Origin: Hamiltosporidium magnivora
Lineage: Eukaryota > Microsporidia > Dubosqiidae
Reading direction: 5' to 3'
DNA: 21,688 nt
Assembly (NCBI GenBank): GCA_004325065.1
Contig: PITI01000108.1
Coordinates: 1-21,688 of the forward strand
Under the pieces are notes generated by a model. The model saw nothing but the letters and a program-made list of their open reading frames with translations. It did no database searches and was not told the DNA's origin. Shown one piece after another: positions 11,591 through 19,094 of this stretch (the stretch's first letter is position 1; each line of letters starts with the position of its first letter). Both the position numbers and the translations under genes were made by a program.

Positions 11591-12343
11591 CAGTGAACCA
11601 AAAGCTCCATATAAAAGATCATTTTTGATTGTAATGGAATATTAAAAAATAAATTGTTTTACTGTAGTATAAATCTGAGTATTCTTCGGTTAAACGCAAG
11701 AACTCTTACATCGTATTCTCCGTTATTTCACAATATATATTATAAATCCTCCCACCTAATTTTCAAGTAAGTTTAAGGCGTACACTAAGTGAAAATAGAT
11801 GGATCTATTCTATTTCCAATATTACTAATATGGTCGTTTTTACGCTCATTTAATTGCTAGAATTAGTTTAAAATTTTTGTTAATTTTTCTCGTTTTTAAC
11901 AATATGATATTTAATGAAAAGTTGTGTCGGTAGCCGATTCGGTTTATTTAACAAACCAACGACTGGCAAAGAAGTGGGAAAGCATAGGCTCTGGTAAAAA
12001 TTTGAAAGATTTAGTTAAATTTATCTGGCTTATGGAATTCTATATAAAGATAAGATCTCGGTGACTCATAATTTCCTTTAGCACCTTATAATATATTTTC
12101 TAGTAAATAATGAATCACTTTCAAATTATTAAATAGGATTTTGGGTGATGTAATATAATTTGCCTTAACTGACTAACTTAGAATAATAATATGATTAATT
12201 AAAGAAATATATTATTAGAAACAAAAAAAAATTGCGATTTTTTTTTTAAAAACAAAAAAATATAGTTTGAATAGAAACGTTTAAAAATAAATATAACTTA
12301 TGAGTATAACACCAAAAATGATTTATTAAAAAAATATTGGAAT

Positions 12344-13786
12344 TTAAAAAATATTCTTAACAGAAATTTTATAAAATGTGCTAAGTTTTTTTAAAATGTA
12401 AACCAATTTTTTTTTAAAACAGGGATCGCATATTTTTTCAGAATCATGAAGGGATTTTCGCAAATTGGCTATCGCTTTAATTGTTGTCTGATATTCATCA
12501 TAGTTCCTAATAAAATATTTTGAGAAAAAGTCGTAATTATAAAAAAGTGCAAAATATGAATTAATTAACTGAATATTCACGTATAAATGCTTTCTATATT
12601 CCCCTCGTTGACTTCTTTCTATAAAATTAGTTAAATCATGTATTTTTAAAGAAATATCATCGATATTCGTAGTGTTGATAGGGCTTTCGGGTTTTATAAG
12701 TGTATAGATTGTTTTAGCTGTTCTGTTTCTAGTCATTAATATTATACTATATATTGAGGCTACACTGGAATTTTCTTCGGAATTATTATTTTCTGCATTC
12801 AAAATTTTATTGTTCATAACGGTTTGGCAAAGCTCATGAACATAATATTGATATGTGAAATTCGGAACTAAAGAAAATATTTCTCGGATACAAAAGAAAA
12901 ATTTTTCTCTGAAAAATATAAACTGATCCGATTCCTTATATAATTTAATTTTATTTCCTGAAAAAACAGAAAACTGAGAGTTAAAATAACTCACATCACA
13001 TACCAACAATGATTCAACCAATTTTATATAATAGTATAATGACACATATGATATATTTTTTGTTTTTTCTATATTAAGTTCATTATGAATTTTAAATATC
13101 AGTGTAAATATAGAAGGAAATTCACTGATTAATAATGATTTTGTTTCTAGCTGTAGATGTTTCAAAAAAAATGCCATTTTATAAGGTATAATGCTATAAC
13201 AATCATAAAACGTCGAATAATCGATGTTAGTTTCACGTAATTGTATACATTCACCTACATAAATAAAAATGTTCATTATTTCAGGTATTTCAAGAGATTT
13301 AAATGTAAATCCAGTATTAATTAATTGAAAAATATCTGTCAGAGTTATGGTTCGATTATAAATTATATTTATGAAGATAAATTCTATTTCCAAGTTGCCT
13401 ATATATGCATGAAGATCTATATAAACTTGAGAGTAAAAAAAATGATCATGTACGAAATTAAAATTTGGTTCATTTGTTAAATTCGTGGCTTGGATATCCC
13501 TTGCATCGTTACGATTTTCGTTTTCTAAATCATCGATTGCAACCAACTCAGGTATTTTTAAAACCACAGTTTCATCGATTATATTACAAAAATCACATTC
13601 TAAAAATGATTCTTTGGTTTCTTTATTAGTATTTGAAGAGTCTTCAACCTTTATATTTTCCAAAAAGTTGGTATCAGTAGTAAGTATTTTCTCTTTTTGG
13701 ATAAACTTCTTTACTTTACCTTTCTTTTTGTTTCTTTTGGCCTGTGCTTCAAAAATGAATGTAATAAACCAGAGGAATAATATCAT
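12344..13786 (-). CDS. Putative secreted protein of unknown function, 480 aa
   Basis: The function is not recognised. Residues 1-16 (MILFLWFITFIFEAQA) form a textbook signal peptide with an AQA cleavage site, followed by a very basic stretch (residues 17-33). A polar linker with a CxxC pair (C64, C67) leads into a helix-rich body, residues about 105-475, dense in Phe, Tyr and Ile. A second CxxC (C453, C456) lies near the C terminus. Several N-glycosylation-type NxS/T sites occur. The start is supported by the signal peptide and by CCCC at bases -5 to -2. Residues 156-226 (from INTGF) align by eye with residues 329-400 of the 629-residue protein. The gene is isolated, with 6.8 kb of gene-free DNA downstream and 1.4 kb upstream. 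Export into a spore wall, vacuole or host cell is plausible but not shown. A short open frame on the opposite strand (13485-13817) is its shadow. Confidence 0.88.
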   Translation of the reverse strand: MILFLWFITFIFEAQAKRNKKKGKVKKFIQKEKILTTDTNFLENIKVEDSSNTNKETKESFLECDFCNIIDETVVLKIPELVAIDDLENENRNDARDIQATNLTNEPNFNFVHDHFFYSQVYIDLHAYIGNLEIEFIFINIIYNRTITLTDIFQLINTGFTFKSLEIPEIMNIFIYVGECIQLRETNIDYSTFYDCYSIIPYKMAFFLKHLQLETKSLLISEFPSIFTLIFKIHNELNIEKTKNISYVSLYYYIKLVESLLVCDVSYFNSQFSVFSGNKIKLYKESDQFIFFREKFFFCIREIFSLVPNFTYQYYVHELCQTVMNNKILNAENNNSEENSSVASIYSIILMTRNRTAKTIYTLIKPESPINTTNIDDISLKIHDLTNFIERSQRGEYRKHLYVNIQLINSYFALFYNYDFFSKYFIRNYDEYQTTIKAIANLRKSLHDSEKICDPCFKKKLVYILKKLSTFYKISVKNIF

Positions 13787-13791
13787 TGGGG
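13787..13791 (-). promoter_or_regulatory. Start-proximal CCC signal of the 480-aa gene
   Basis: On the minus strand the ATG is preceded by GCCCCA, placing CCC at -5 to -3 (or -4 to -2). This matches the CCC-type signal that microsporidian genes often carry just upstream of the start codon, and supports this start. Confidence 0.55.
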
Positions 13792-15178
13792 CAATTTTTC
13801 TTGCGATATTTTTATAATCAGTTATTTACCAAATTAGGATTTTGATTGATTAGCCAATATTTGAGTTTTAGAAAGCAATAAATTTTTGATCTTTACAGGA
13901 AATTTCAATTTTTTTAGCAAGAAGTTAATATTTCTAGATATTTGATTTGAGTTAGCAGGTAATTCCATGATACTTCGATAAAATTCTCTCGTTTTCTTGT
14001 TTAAATTAAATTTGTCTACTATTAACTTTTTTTAGTAATCAATTATTAGACATTCATTCATGGTATTCAGCGAACTATGATGTAGTATAGTCTGAAAAAT
14101 TGAATATTTATTGTGCATTTGAATTAATTAGACCTATATGAAGCCAAGGTATGTACCTGTAGTGTATTTAATTGTATATCAGAAGCTTATTAAATTATTC
14201 GGTGGCAAAAATGTTTCGATATGGCTATTAAATAGGACTCATGCAGTGAATAATTATTTATATCTACTCCTTCTAAGTAGATAAAATGGCAAGTATTAAA
14301 AACGAATAATATGTCACCTAGTTCAAGAAATTCCTTAAACTGTATAATTAGAAACAGATTAGATACCCGTATAAAAATTGATGTTTGAATTCGGAAAAAT
14401 AGACCGAAAATATTTATTTTAGATAAGAAATAAAATGTTATCACATTTATTAAGATCAGAATTACTCCACAAGATTTGTTTCAAATTTTGAACACAAAAC
14501 CAAAAAATTAAGGCATAATAGCCAATTAACGGGATTATACTTATATTTTGGGTTTGGAGATAATCTATATTTCTAATGGACTGTTATTGTAATCACATAT
14601 TATTAAATTTATGTAAGAAGCCTGAATACCAATGTGAAGAGGTATTTTTTCAGTTAGGTATATTTAAAAAAAACCATTGAAACTATTTCTTTTAATCGAC
14701 GAATAATATTATTTCAATATAAAATGTTAAGTATAGCCGGAAAAGGACATTTAGCTGTAATATATAAAAAATAATGGAATATCACATATTGATTCCTTCA
14801 GTACATGCTAACGCGGGAAAATAAGCCAAAAACTTCTCAAAAACCTATCGAAACTCAATGTTAGGGAAGAACCAAATCAAAGCATTTACGAAGAATATAA
14901 AAAGAGTCAAATAAATCATCGGAAGAGATCGAAGAACGTAGGGAAGAATCGAAAGATAAAAATTATCCAATTATAACTAAATTATCAAAAATATTTATTT
15001 TATTATTGTGTACTTTTTAAAAAGATAAAAATGTTTTTTTAACAACTTTACGATTATCTCAATGTATGAACTAAAATCTAGTATTAAAAAAAGTCATTGG
15101 GAAATTTCATTACATATATTGTAATAAATTTATATGAAAACTACTTATCTTTAAGAAATATATTTTTAAATCCATCAT
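13792..15178. other. AT-rich gene-free stretch between divergent genes
   Basis: This spacer separates the minus-strand 480-aa gene from the plus-strand ESCRT-III-like gene, so promoters of both should lie at its ends. The open frame at 14190-14444 (minus, ATG at 14444, 84 codons) has membrane-like hydrophobic composition but no CCC signal and no motif; I treat it as chance. No RNA gene or repeat is apparent. Confidence 0.5.
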
Positions 15179-15181
15179 CCC
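15179..15181 (+). promoter_or_regulatory. Start-proximal CCC signal of the ESCRT-III-like gene
   Basis: The bases before the ATG read ATCCCTCATG, with CCC at -5 to -3. The same ten bases precede the start of the long gene at 19095 (ATCCCTCATG). This decides between ATG 15184 and any upstream in-frame non-ATG start. Confidence 0.6.
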
Positions 15182-15183
15182 TC

Positions 15184-15570
15184 ATGGTAAATATGAATTT
15201 AGTAGATTTAAAAGTTGAAATTAATGAAATGGAAAAACAATTAAACAAAAACGCAAGAAAAATCAAGAATAATACAAAAGCAATCCTACAAAGAGAACTT
15301 GTTGATTATTATACCTCTGAATCTATAAAATATAAAGAATTAATAACCAGGTTAAAAATATTTGTCTCTCAAATCGAAAAAACCAAATTGAAAAAAAATC
15401 TTAATAATCTTATTACCAATATAAGATTGAAAAAATATGATGAAATTTATAAAAAATTAGAAGAATTTGAAATTGAATTAAAAATGATGGATGGTATTGT
15501 CCCTGATGAAGAGTCTGACATTGATTTATTCGATGATATATTAAAAGATATAATTACGAAACGATGTTGA
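15184..15570 (+). CDS. Short Snf7/CHMP1 (Did2)-like ESCRT-III protein, 128 aa
   Basis: This is probably an ESCRT-III subunit, the family that assembles filaments for membrane scission in endosomal sorting and cytokinesis. The protein is almost entirely helical and charged. It opens with MVNMNLVDLK, which resembles the CHMP1 pattern of Met-x-Asn-Met followed by L-x-x-LK. A basic first helix (residues 6-32) and a second helix (33-75) follow. Then comes RLKKYDEIYKKLEEFEIELK (81-100) and MD, matching the family's N/RLxKI...K.E.FE..L..MD pattern. The tail is acidic (DEESDIDLFDDIL). CHMP1 proteins are usually near 200 residues; this one lacks part of the middle helix and most of the C-terminal tail, and only a weak MIM1-like ending (DDILKDIITKR) remains. 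ATG 15184 is chosen over an upstream in-frame TTG because of the CCC signal and the CHMP1-like N terminus. Another coiled-coil protein is the main alternative. Confidence 0.55.
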   Translation: MVNMNLVDLKVEINEMEKQLNKNARKIKNNTKAILQRELVDYYTSESIKYKELITRLKIFVSQIEKTKLKKNLNNLITNIRLKKYDEIYKKLEEFEIELKMMDGIVPDEESDIDLFDDILKDIITKRC

Positions 15571-15587
15571 CTAAATATTTTATTAAT

Positions 15588-15643
15588 ATAATTTAGTCTT
15601 TTTTAATACAATTTTTTTGTAGTATTATCTTGTTTTAAATATT
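15588..15643. repeat. Direct repeat copy 1, downstream of the ESCRT-III-like gene
   Basis: It starts with ATAATTTAG and ends with the 19-mer TTATCTTGTTTTAAATATT (15625-15643). A diverged second copy lies at 16268-16320, on the far side of the Sm gene. Both copies share ATAATTTAG, then ATACAAT, then the identical 19-mer, in the same order. Confidence 0.5.
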
Positions 15644-15784
15644 CTTAATCTACAAATGTATAATCGATAAATATGAAACCATTAAATATATTTAATTAAA
15701 AGGTATAATAGAATAAAAACAATATTTAGGTATTCTTTTGGTTTAAAGAATATTTTTATATTCGATAATCTAGATATTTTTCAA

Positions 15785-15885
15785 AAAAATCCTATCATTT
15801 TTTATGATATTAAATTATAAAATTGAATGCCCTAATGGTATTAGGAAATACAATAAAAATTTATCTAAAAAATGATAGGATTTTT
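15785..15885. repeat. Perfect 20-bp inverted repeat bracketing the Sm start codon
   Basis: The left arm 15785-15804 (AAAAATCCTATCATTTTTTA) and the right arm 15866-15885 are exact reverse complements over 20 bases, with a 61-nt loop that contains the CCC signal and the ATG at 15835. The right arm lies inside the coding sequence and encodes residues 11-17 of the Sm1 region. If the transcript started upstream of the left arm, the arms could pair and hide the start. If it starts at the usual short distance from the ATG, the left arm is not transcribed and the repeat would act only in DNA or in antisense RNA. Confidence 0.75.
15830..15832 (+). promoter_or_regulatory. Start-proximal CCC signal of the Sm gene
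   Basis: CCC occupies -5 to -3 relative to ATG 15835, the same spacing as in the ESCRT-III-like gene and the long gene at 19095. It favours this ATG over the in-frame TTG at 15823. Confidence 0.55.
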
Positions 15886-16077
15886 ACAGGAGATTTGGTT
15901 GCAATCGATAAGTTTATGAATATTTGTTTAGAAAATGGTTATGAATTATTTTCTACTGATTTAATAGAAAAATGTAAAAATGAACAATGTTTGATTTGTA
16001 AATCACGTTTAAAATACATAGGAATGCTTTCAATAACTGGTGATGATATAAAAGATATAGAATATATTCAGATATAA
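15835..16077 (+). CDS. Sm/LSm-fold RNA-binding protein, SmB-like, 80 aa
   Basis: This is a small beta-barrel protein of the Sm/LSm family, whose members form rings on U-rich snRNA for splicing or mRNA decay. The Sm1 motif is clear: residues 7-35 include NDRIFTG and AIDKFMN, the conserved hydrophobic-x-G and D-x-x-MN positions. The RIF-G-A-DK-MN-L pattern is closest, from memory of the family, to SmB. Sm2 (about 60-78) reads YIGMLSITGDDIKDI, where Thr replaces the Arg usually found before the conserved Gly. Between Sm1 and Sm2 is a loop longer than in most Sm proteins, with cysteines at 47, 52 and 55 (CxxxxCxxC). A long inter-motif loop also occurs in SmB and SmD2. The start is ATG 15835, preceded by CCC. 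The exact paralogue (SmB, SmD2, LSm8 or Naa38-type) cannot be settled by reading. Confidence 0.85.
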   Translation: MVLGNTIKIYLKNDRIFTGDLVAIDKFMNICLENGYELFSTDLIEKCKNEQCLICKSRLKYIGMLSITGDDIKDIEYIQI

Positions 16078-16267
16078 ATTGAAAATTATTTTGTAAAAAA
16101 AATCAAAAATAGATATTTTTCTGCTAAAAAAATATTGGTAATCTACTAAAAGATGGGAAATTGGCTTTTAAACAACTTTTAGAAGTCACGATTAATATTT
16201 CTTTAATAATTCATATTTACTAAAAAAATATTTTGTATTTACTTCGAAAAATTCTAGATGTTTTATA

Positions 16268-16320
16268 ATAATTTAGATTCTCATACAATATTTGAAACTT
16301 TTTATCTTGTTTTAAATATT
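16268..16320. repeat. Direct repeat copy 2, downstream of the Sm gene
   Basis: This diverged copy of 15588-15643 begins ATAATTTAG and ends with the same 19-mer (16302-16320). The copies are 680 nt apart at their starts and flank the Sm gene. Confidence 0.5.
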
Positions 16321-16334
16321 TATTCAAACAGAAA

Positions 16335-16362
16335 AAAAAGTATAAAATATTTTATACTTTTT
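16335..16362. repeat. Perfect 28-nt palindrome
   Basis: Two 14-base arms (AAAAAGTATAAAAT and its reverse complement) abut with no loop, immediately after direct repeat copy 2 and about 260 nt past the Sm stop. A perfect palindrome of this length can extrude as a cruciform and may mark a breakpoint or act in transcript 3' end formation; the role is unknown. Confidence 0.7.
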
Positions 16363-16377
16363 CGGGAAATAAAATCA

Positions 16378-19089
16378 AATTTCTATTTAAAGTTTTTTAT
16401 AATTCGTTTTTTTATTCTAAATTGGGACTAACAAAAAAATCATTAGTGTAAGATTAGCAAAAAAAGTGCTATTTTATCTAAATTAGGTAAAACTATTGGG
16501 GTTTAGCCTTAATGGAGAACAAATAATTGGTTTAAAACTGAAGAGAGTTTAATTAAAAACTGGAATTACTAAATATATATTTATATGTAACAATTGATGG
16601 CCTTCCTATCTATTTCTCTTGAATTATTTCATCAAGAGTTTTTAGATCAGAAGTTAAAAATAATGAATATTAAGAGTAATCTATCATTTAAAAATGTTCT
16701 TTTGCGATATAGGATATACACTAAATGAACTAATATACATAAGAAGAATATTTTTGATTTTTTTCTGGAATCCAGATACGTTAAAGATGAATTACTTCAA
16801 TAAAAACCGCTTTATATTTTCAAAAAATAGAAATTTTGATTCAAATTTCTAGAGAATTATGAAATATTTGAAAACCTGTGATATGCAGAAAAGAAAATTA
16901 ATCAATAAAAAAACTTAGGTTTATTTGAATCGTTTTTTGTATCTTTTCAGTAATCTTGCTCGTTATTCATACAAATTTAATATGAGACGCTAAGTTTAAT
17001 TCCTTTGTAGATATTAGAATTATATTTTATAATACAAAATGTTTTCATCGAAATTAATGACAAAAATGCAATTGAATTTTAAAGAATATCAGAATAGACT
17101 ATAAATTTTATACAAAGATAAAACGATAACGGTAGCTAAAAATATTTTACCTGCTTTAAATATTTTTCAAAGATATTACTTCTTTATGAAAAGCCTGAGT
17201 TCATTAATAAAAAAAAAATAATACTAATTTTTTTGAGAATTACAAACAAGATATTTTTTTACCTTCAATAGTAGAGATGCCAAAACTCAATTTTTCAAAA
17301 TAAATTTAAAACTAGGATGACAAAATATAAATGCGGTTTTTATTTGTAGTACCTGTAAATGTATATTTTAAGGAAATCTTTAATATGAATCCAAAAGTAT
17401 CCCCAAAGCTTCTTGTAAGATTAAATGCTTCCAACACACTAATAACCAATATTTTATAGATTTCTGTGTTTTAAGATGATCGAATAGATTCGAATTTAGA
17501 GACATGGTATTTATAAGAGCGTAAGATGAAGAAGCAAACATATCTCTAAGTCTAAATAATCTGTTCAAAATCACTTATTTCTTCCTTTTATAAATTACTT
17601 ACTTATTTATTCCGTTACTTTTCTACCTCTCGGTGTCCAGGATATACATATAAAATTCCCTCGTTTTTTAGATCGGTTGTAACTCGTAATCATAGAGGAT
17701 TGGCCTATGAATACGGTATAGTTTGCATCCCTCCAAAACAAAGGTCATTAGTTTCACACAGATTATACATCCCAGTTACCAAGCATATTGTTTTTTATGT
17801 AGTTTTCCACCCTTCAACCATGAGTGAGAGTTGTATATCTAATTATTTTTGAGCCTAATTAAGTCTATGGATTTTAAAATAACGAATTTTATTTTTACTC
17901 AGTTAAATAATAGATAAAGAAAATATAATCTATAAATGGAATATCAGAAATTAAACTAACTATAGAATATAAAATCAAATTATACCGGTTAAAAGTATTC
18001 CTCTAAAATTTAAACTTAGATAGGCACTTATTTAATTTAAAATACTTTTAAAAAACATAGATCATTTATATTAAAATAATTAAAAAACATATATGATTAG
18101 ATATGTTATTGAGAATTGAAATTACTTGTAGAAATAGTCTTTTAAAATACCATAATATTTTAATAAATTTAAATGCTTAGAAGTGATAATACTCATAAAA
18201 TTGAGTTTAGGTTCTTATTAAAACACTACGTAGGTGAATTAAAGACATCTATAAAGTTGTACTTAATTATGGGTTTTTTAAAAAACATAAAATTTAACAA
18301 TAAAGATTGAGATTTAATATTTAATTAAATCAGATCAATTAGATATAAAGGTTATAAATATATTTGTGAGATATCAATTTAAATTCCATCTTTATTAAAC
18401 AACAATTATAGTCAAAAAAATAAATTCAAAAACGTATTTTTTAGACTTAAATTTGGTTTTATAGTTTTATTATATTAAGATAGAATTAAAAGAAAGGGAT
18501 ATGAATTAACTTTTTTTTAGATCTATTTTGGTAATAATTCTTTATCTAATTATTTATAAACGTTATTTCATTAAATTGTGAGATTTTAATTTATGATTTG
18601 GTTCTATTTAGATAAAAACTGTTTTAACTTCGAAATATCTTAACATTTACTTTTTATGATTATACTACGATATGGAATAGAATGTAATGAATTATTATCA
18701 GATAGAATTAAAACGAAGCACTTTATTTTGATTTGTAAATTGTTACTGTTCAGTAAAAGATCAAAGAAGAGTTAAAAAAAAATAATATTTTCTATTTTTT
18801 TTTGATATTACAGGAAGAAAAGCAATGAATGTGAAATGTAAAAAAGCAAAGAAATATAAATATTTCTTTTACAATTTATTGGATTATAAACAAATTTAAG
18901 ACAGATAAAAAAATATTTCTTATAAATAGAGGGAAACAACGGTTTTATAAAATCAAGCAGTATTCATTAATAATAACAACAATAAAAGTATTTAAAAAAA
19001 CTTTATATTTACAATTTCTTAAAAATTTACAAGAATTAAAAGACTGAAATTTTAATGAAAAAGTAACAAAAAAAATAATTTTTAGATAT
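16378..19089. other. Gene-free stretch of about 2.7 kb
   Basis: No intact gene is supported. Around 16510-16640 broken frames show a phrase (VTIDGLPIYFS) before a stop that loosely resembles proteins of some invertebrate mobile elements; this is too weak to annotate. A more GC-rich patch with an open frame lies at 17556-17852 (separate entry). The rest is AT-rich with many stops. Confidence 0.5.
17556..17852 (+). pseudogene. 98-codon open frame without a start, probable coding relic
   Basis: A plus-strand frame is open for 98 codons, ending at TGA 17850-17852, with no ATG until 17820. Its centre is GC-richer than the flanks and reads as plausible protein (VVTRNHRGLAYEYGIVCIPP, then KQRSLVSHRLYIPVTKHIVF). 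A minus-strand frame over the same DNA also looks partly coding (DLKNEGILYVYPGHREVEK) but has internal stops, so the strand is uncertain. It could be a fragment of a mobile element or of a lost gene. The family is not recognised. Confidence 0.3.
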
Positions 19090-19092
19090 CCC
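19090..19092 (+). promoter_or_regulatory. Start-proximal CCC signal of the TPP1-like gene
   Basis: ATCCCTCATG, identical over ten bases to the start context of the gene at 15184, with CCC at -5 to -3. It supports ATG 19095 as the start. Confidence 0.6.
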
Positions 19093-19094
19093 TC

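Larger units (their letters stand above)
5500..12343. other. 6.8 kb gap without an intact gene, holding decayed coding relics
   Basis: No intact gene is supported. Stretches around 5662-6676, 7165-7500, 10320-10650 and 11345-11590 read as protein-like sequence in one frame but are cut by stops or frameshifts. Several coincide with locally higher GC, for example 9780-9850, 10430-10600 and 11505-11560. The rest is AT-rich with homopolymer runs and no tRNA or rRNA that I can see. The composition and the broken frames suggest old genes or mobile elements decaying under AT-biased mutation; this is inference. Confidence 0.5.

Noticed and set aside
11941..11957. tRNA-like anticodon arm (GGTTT, 7-nt loop, AAACC)
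   Set aside because: The loop would give a TTA anticodon, no T arm with GTTCRA follows, and no acceptor stem can be paired.
13485..13817. 110-codon plus-strand frame
   Set aside because: It is antisense to the well-supported 480-residue gene and mirrors its codons.
14190..14444. 84-codon minus-strand frame with hydrophobic composition
   Set aside because: It has an ATG but no CCC signal or recognisable domain; AT-rich DNA often encodes Phe/Ile-rich chance frames.
15097..15183. N-terminal extension of the ESCRT-III-like protein from an upstream TTG
   Set aside because: It would need a non-ATG start, its residues do not fit the family, and ATG 15184 has the CCC signal and a CHMP1-like N terminus.
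15823..15834. Four extra codons on the Sm protein from a TTG start
   Set aside because: ATG 15835 is preceded by CCC at the same spacing as other genes, and the Sm fold needs nothing further upstream.
16500..16650. Mobile-element protein relic with VTIDGLPIYFS
   Set aside because: Only about eleven residues before a stop, with flanks in shifting frames; the resemblance to known element proteins is too slight.
17380..17574. 64-codon minus-strand frame
   Set aside because: Short, without a start signal or motif, and overlapped by a longer startless plus-strand open frame.
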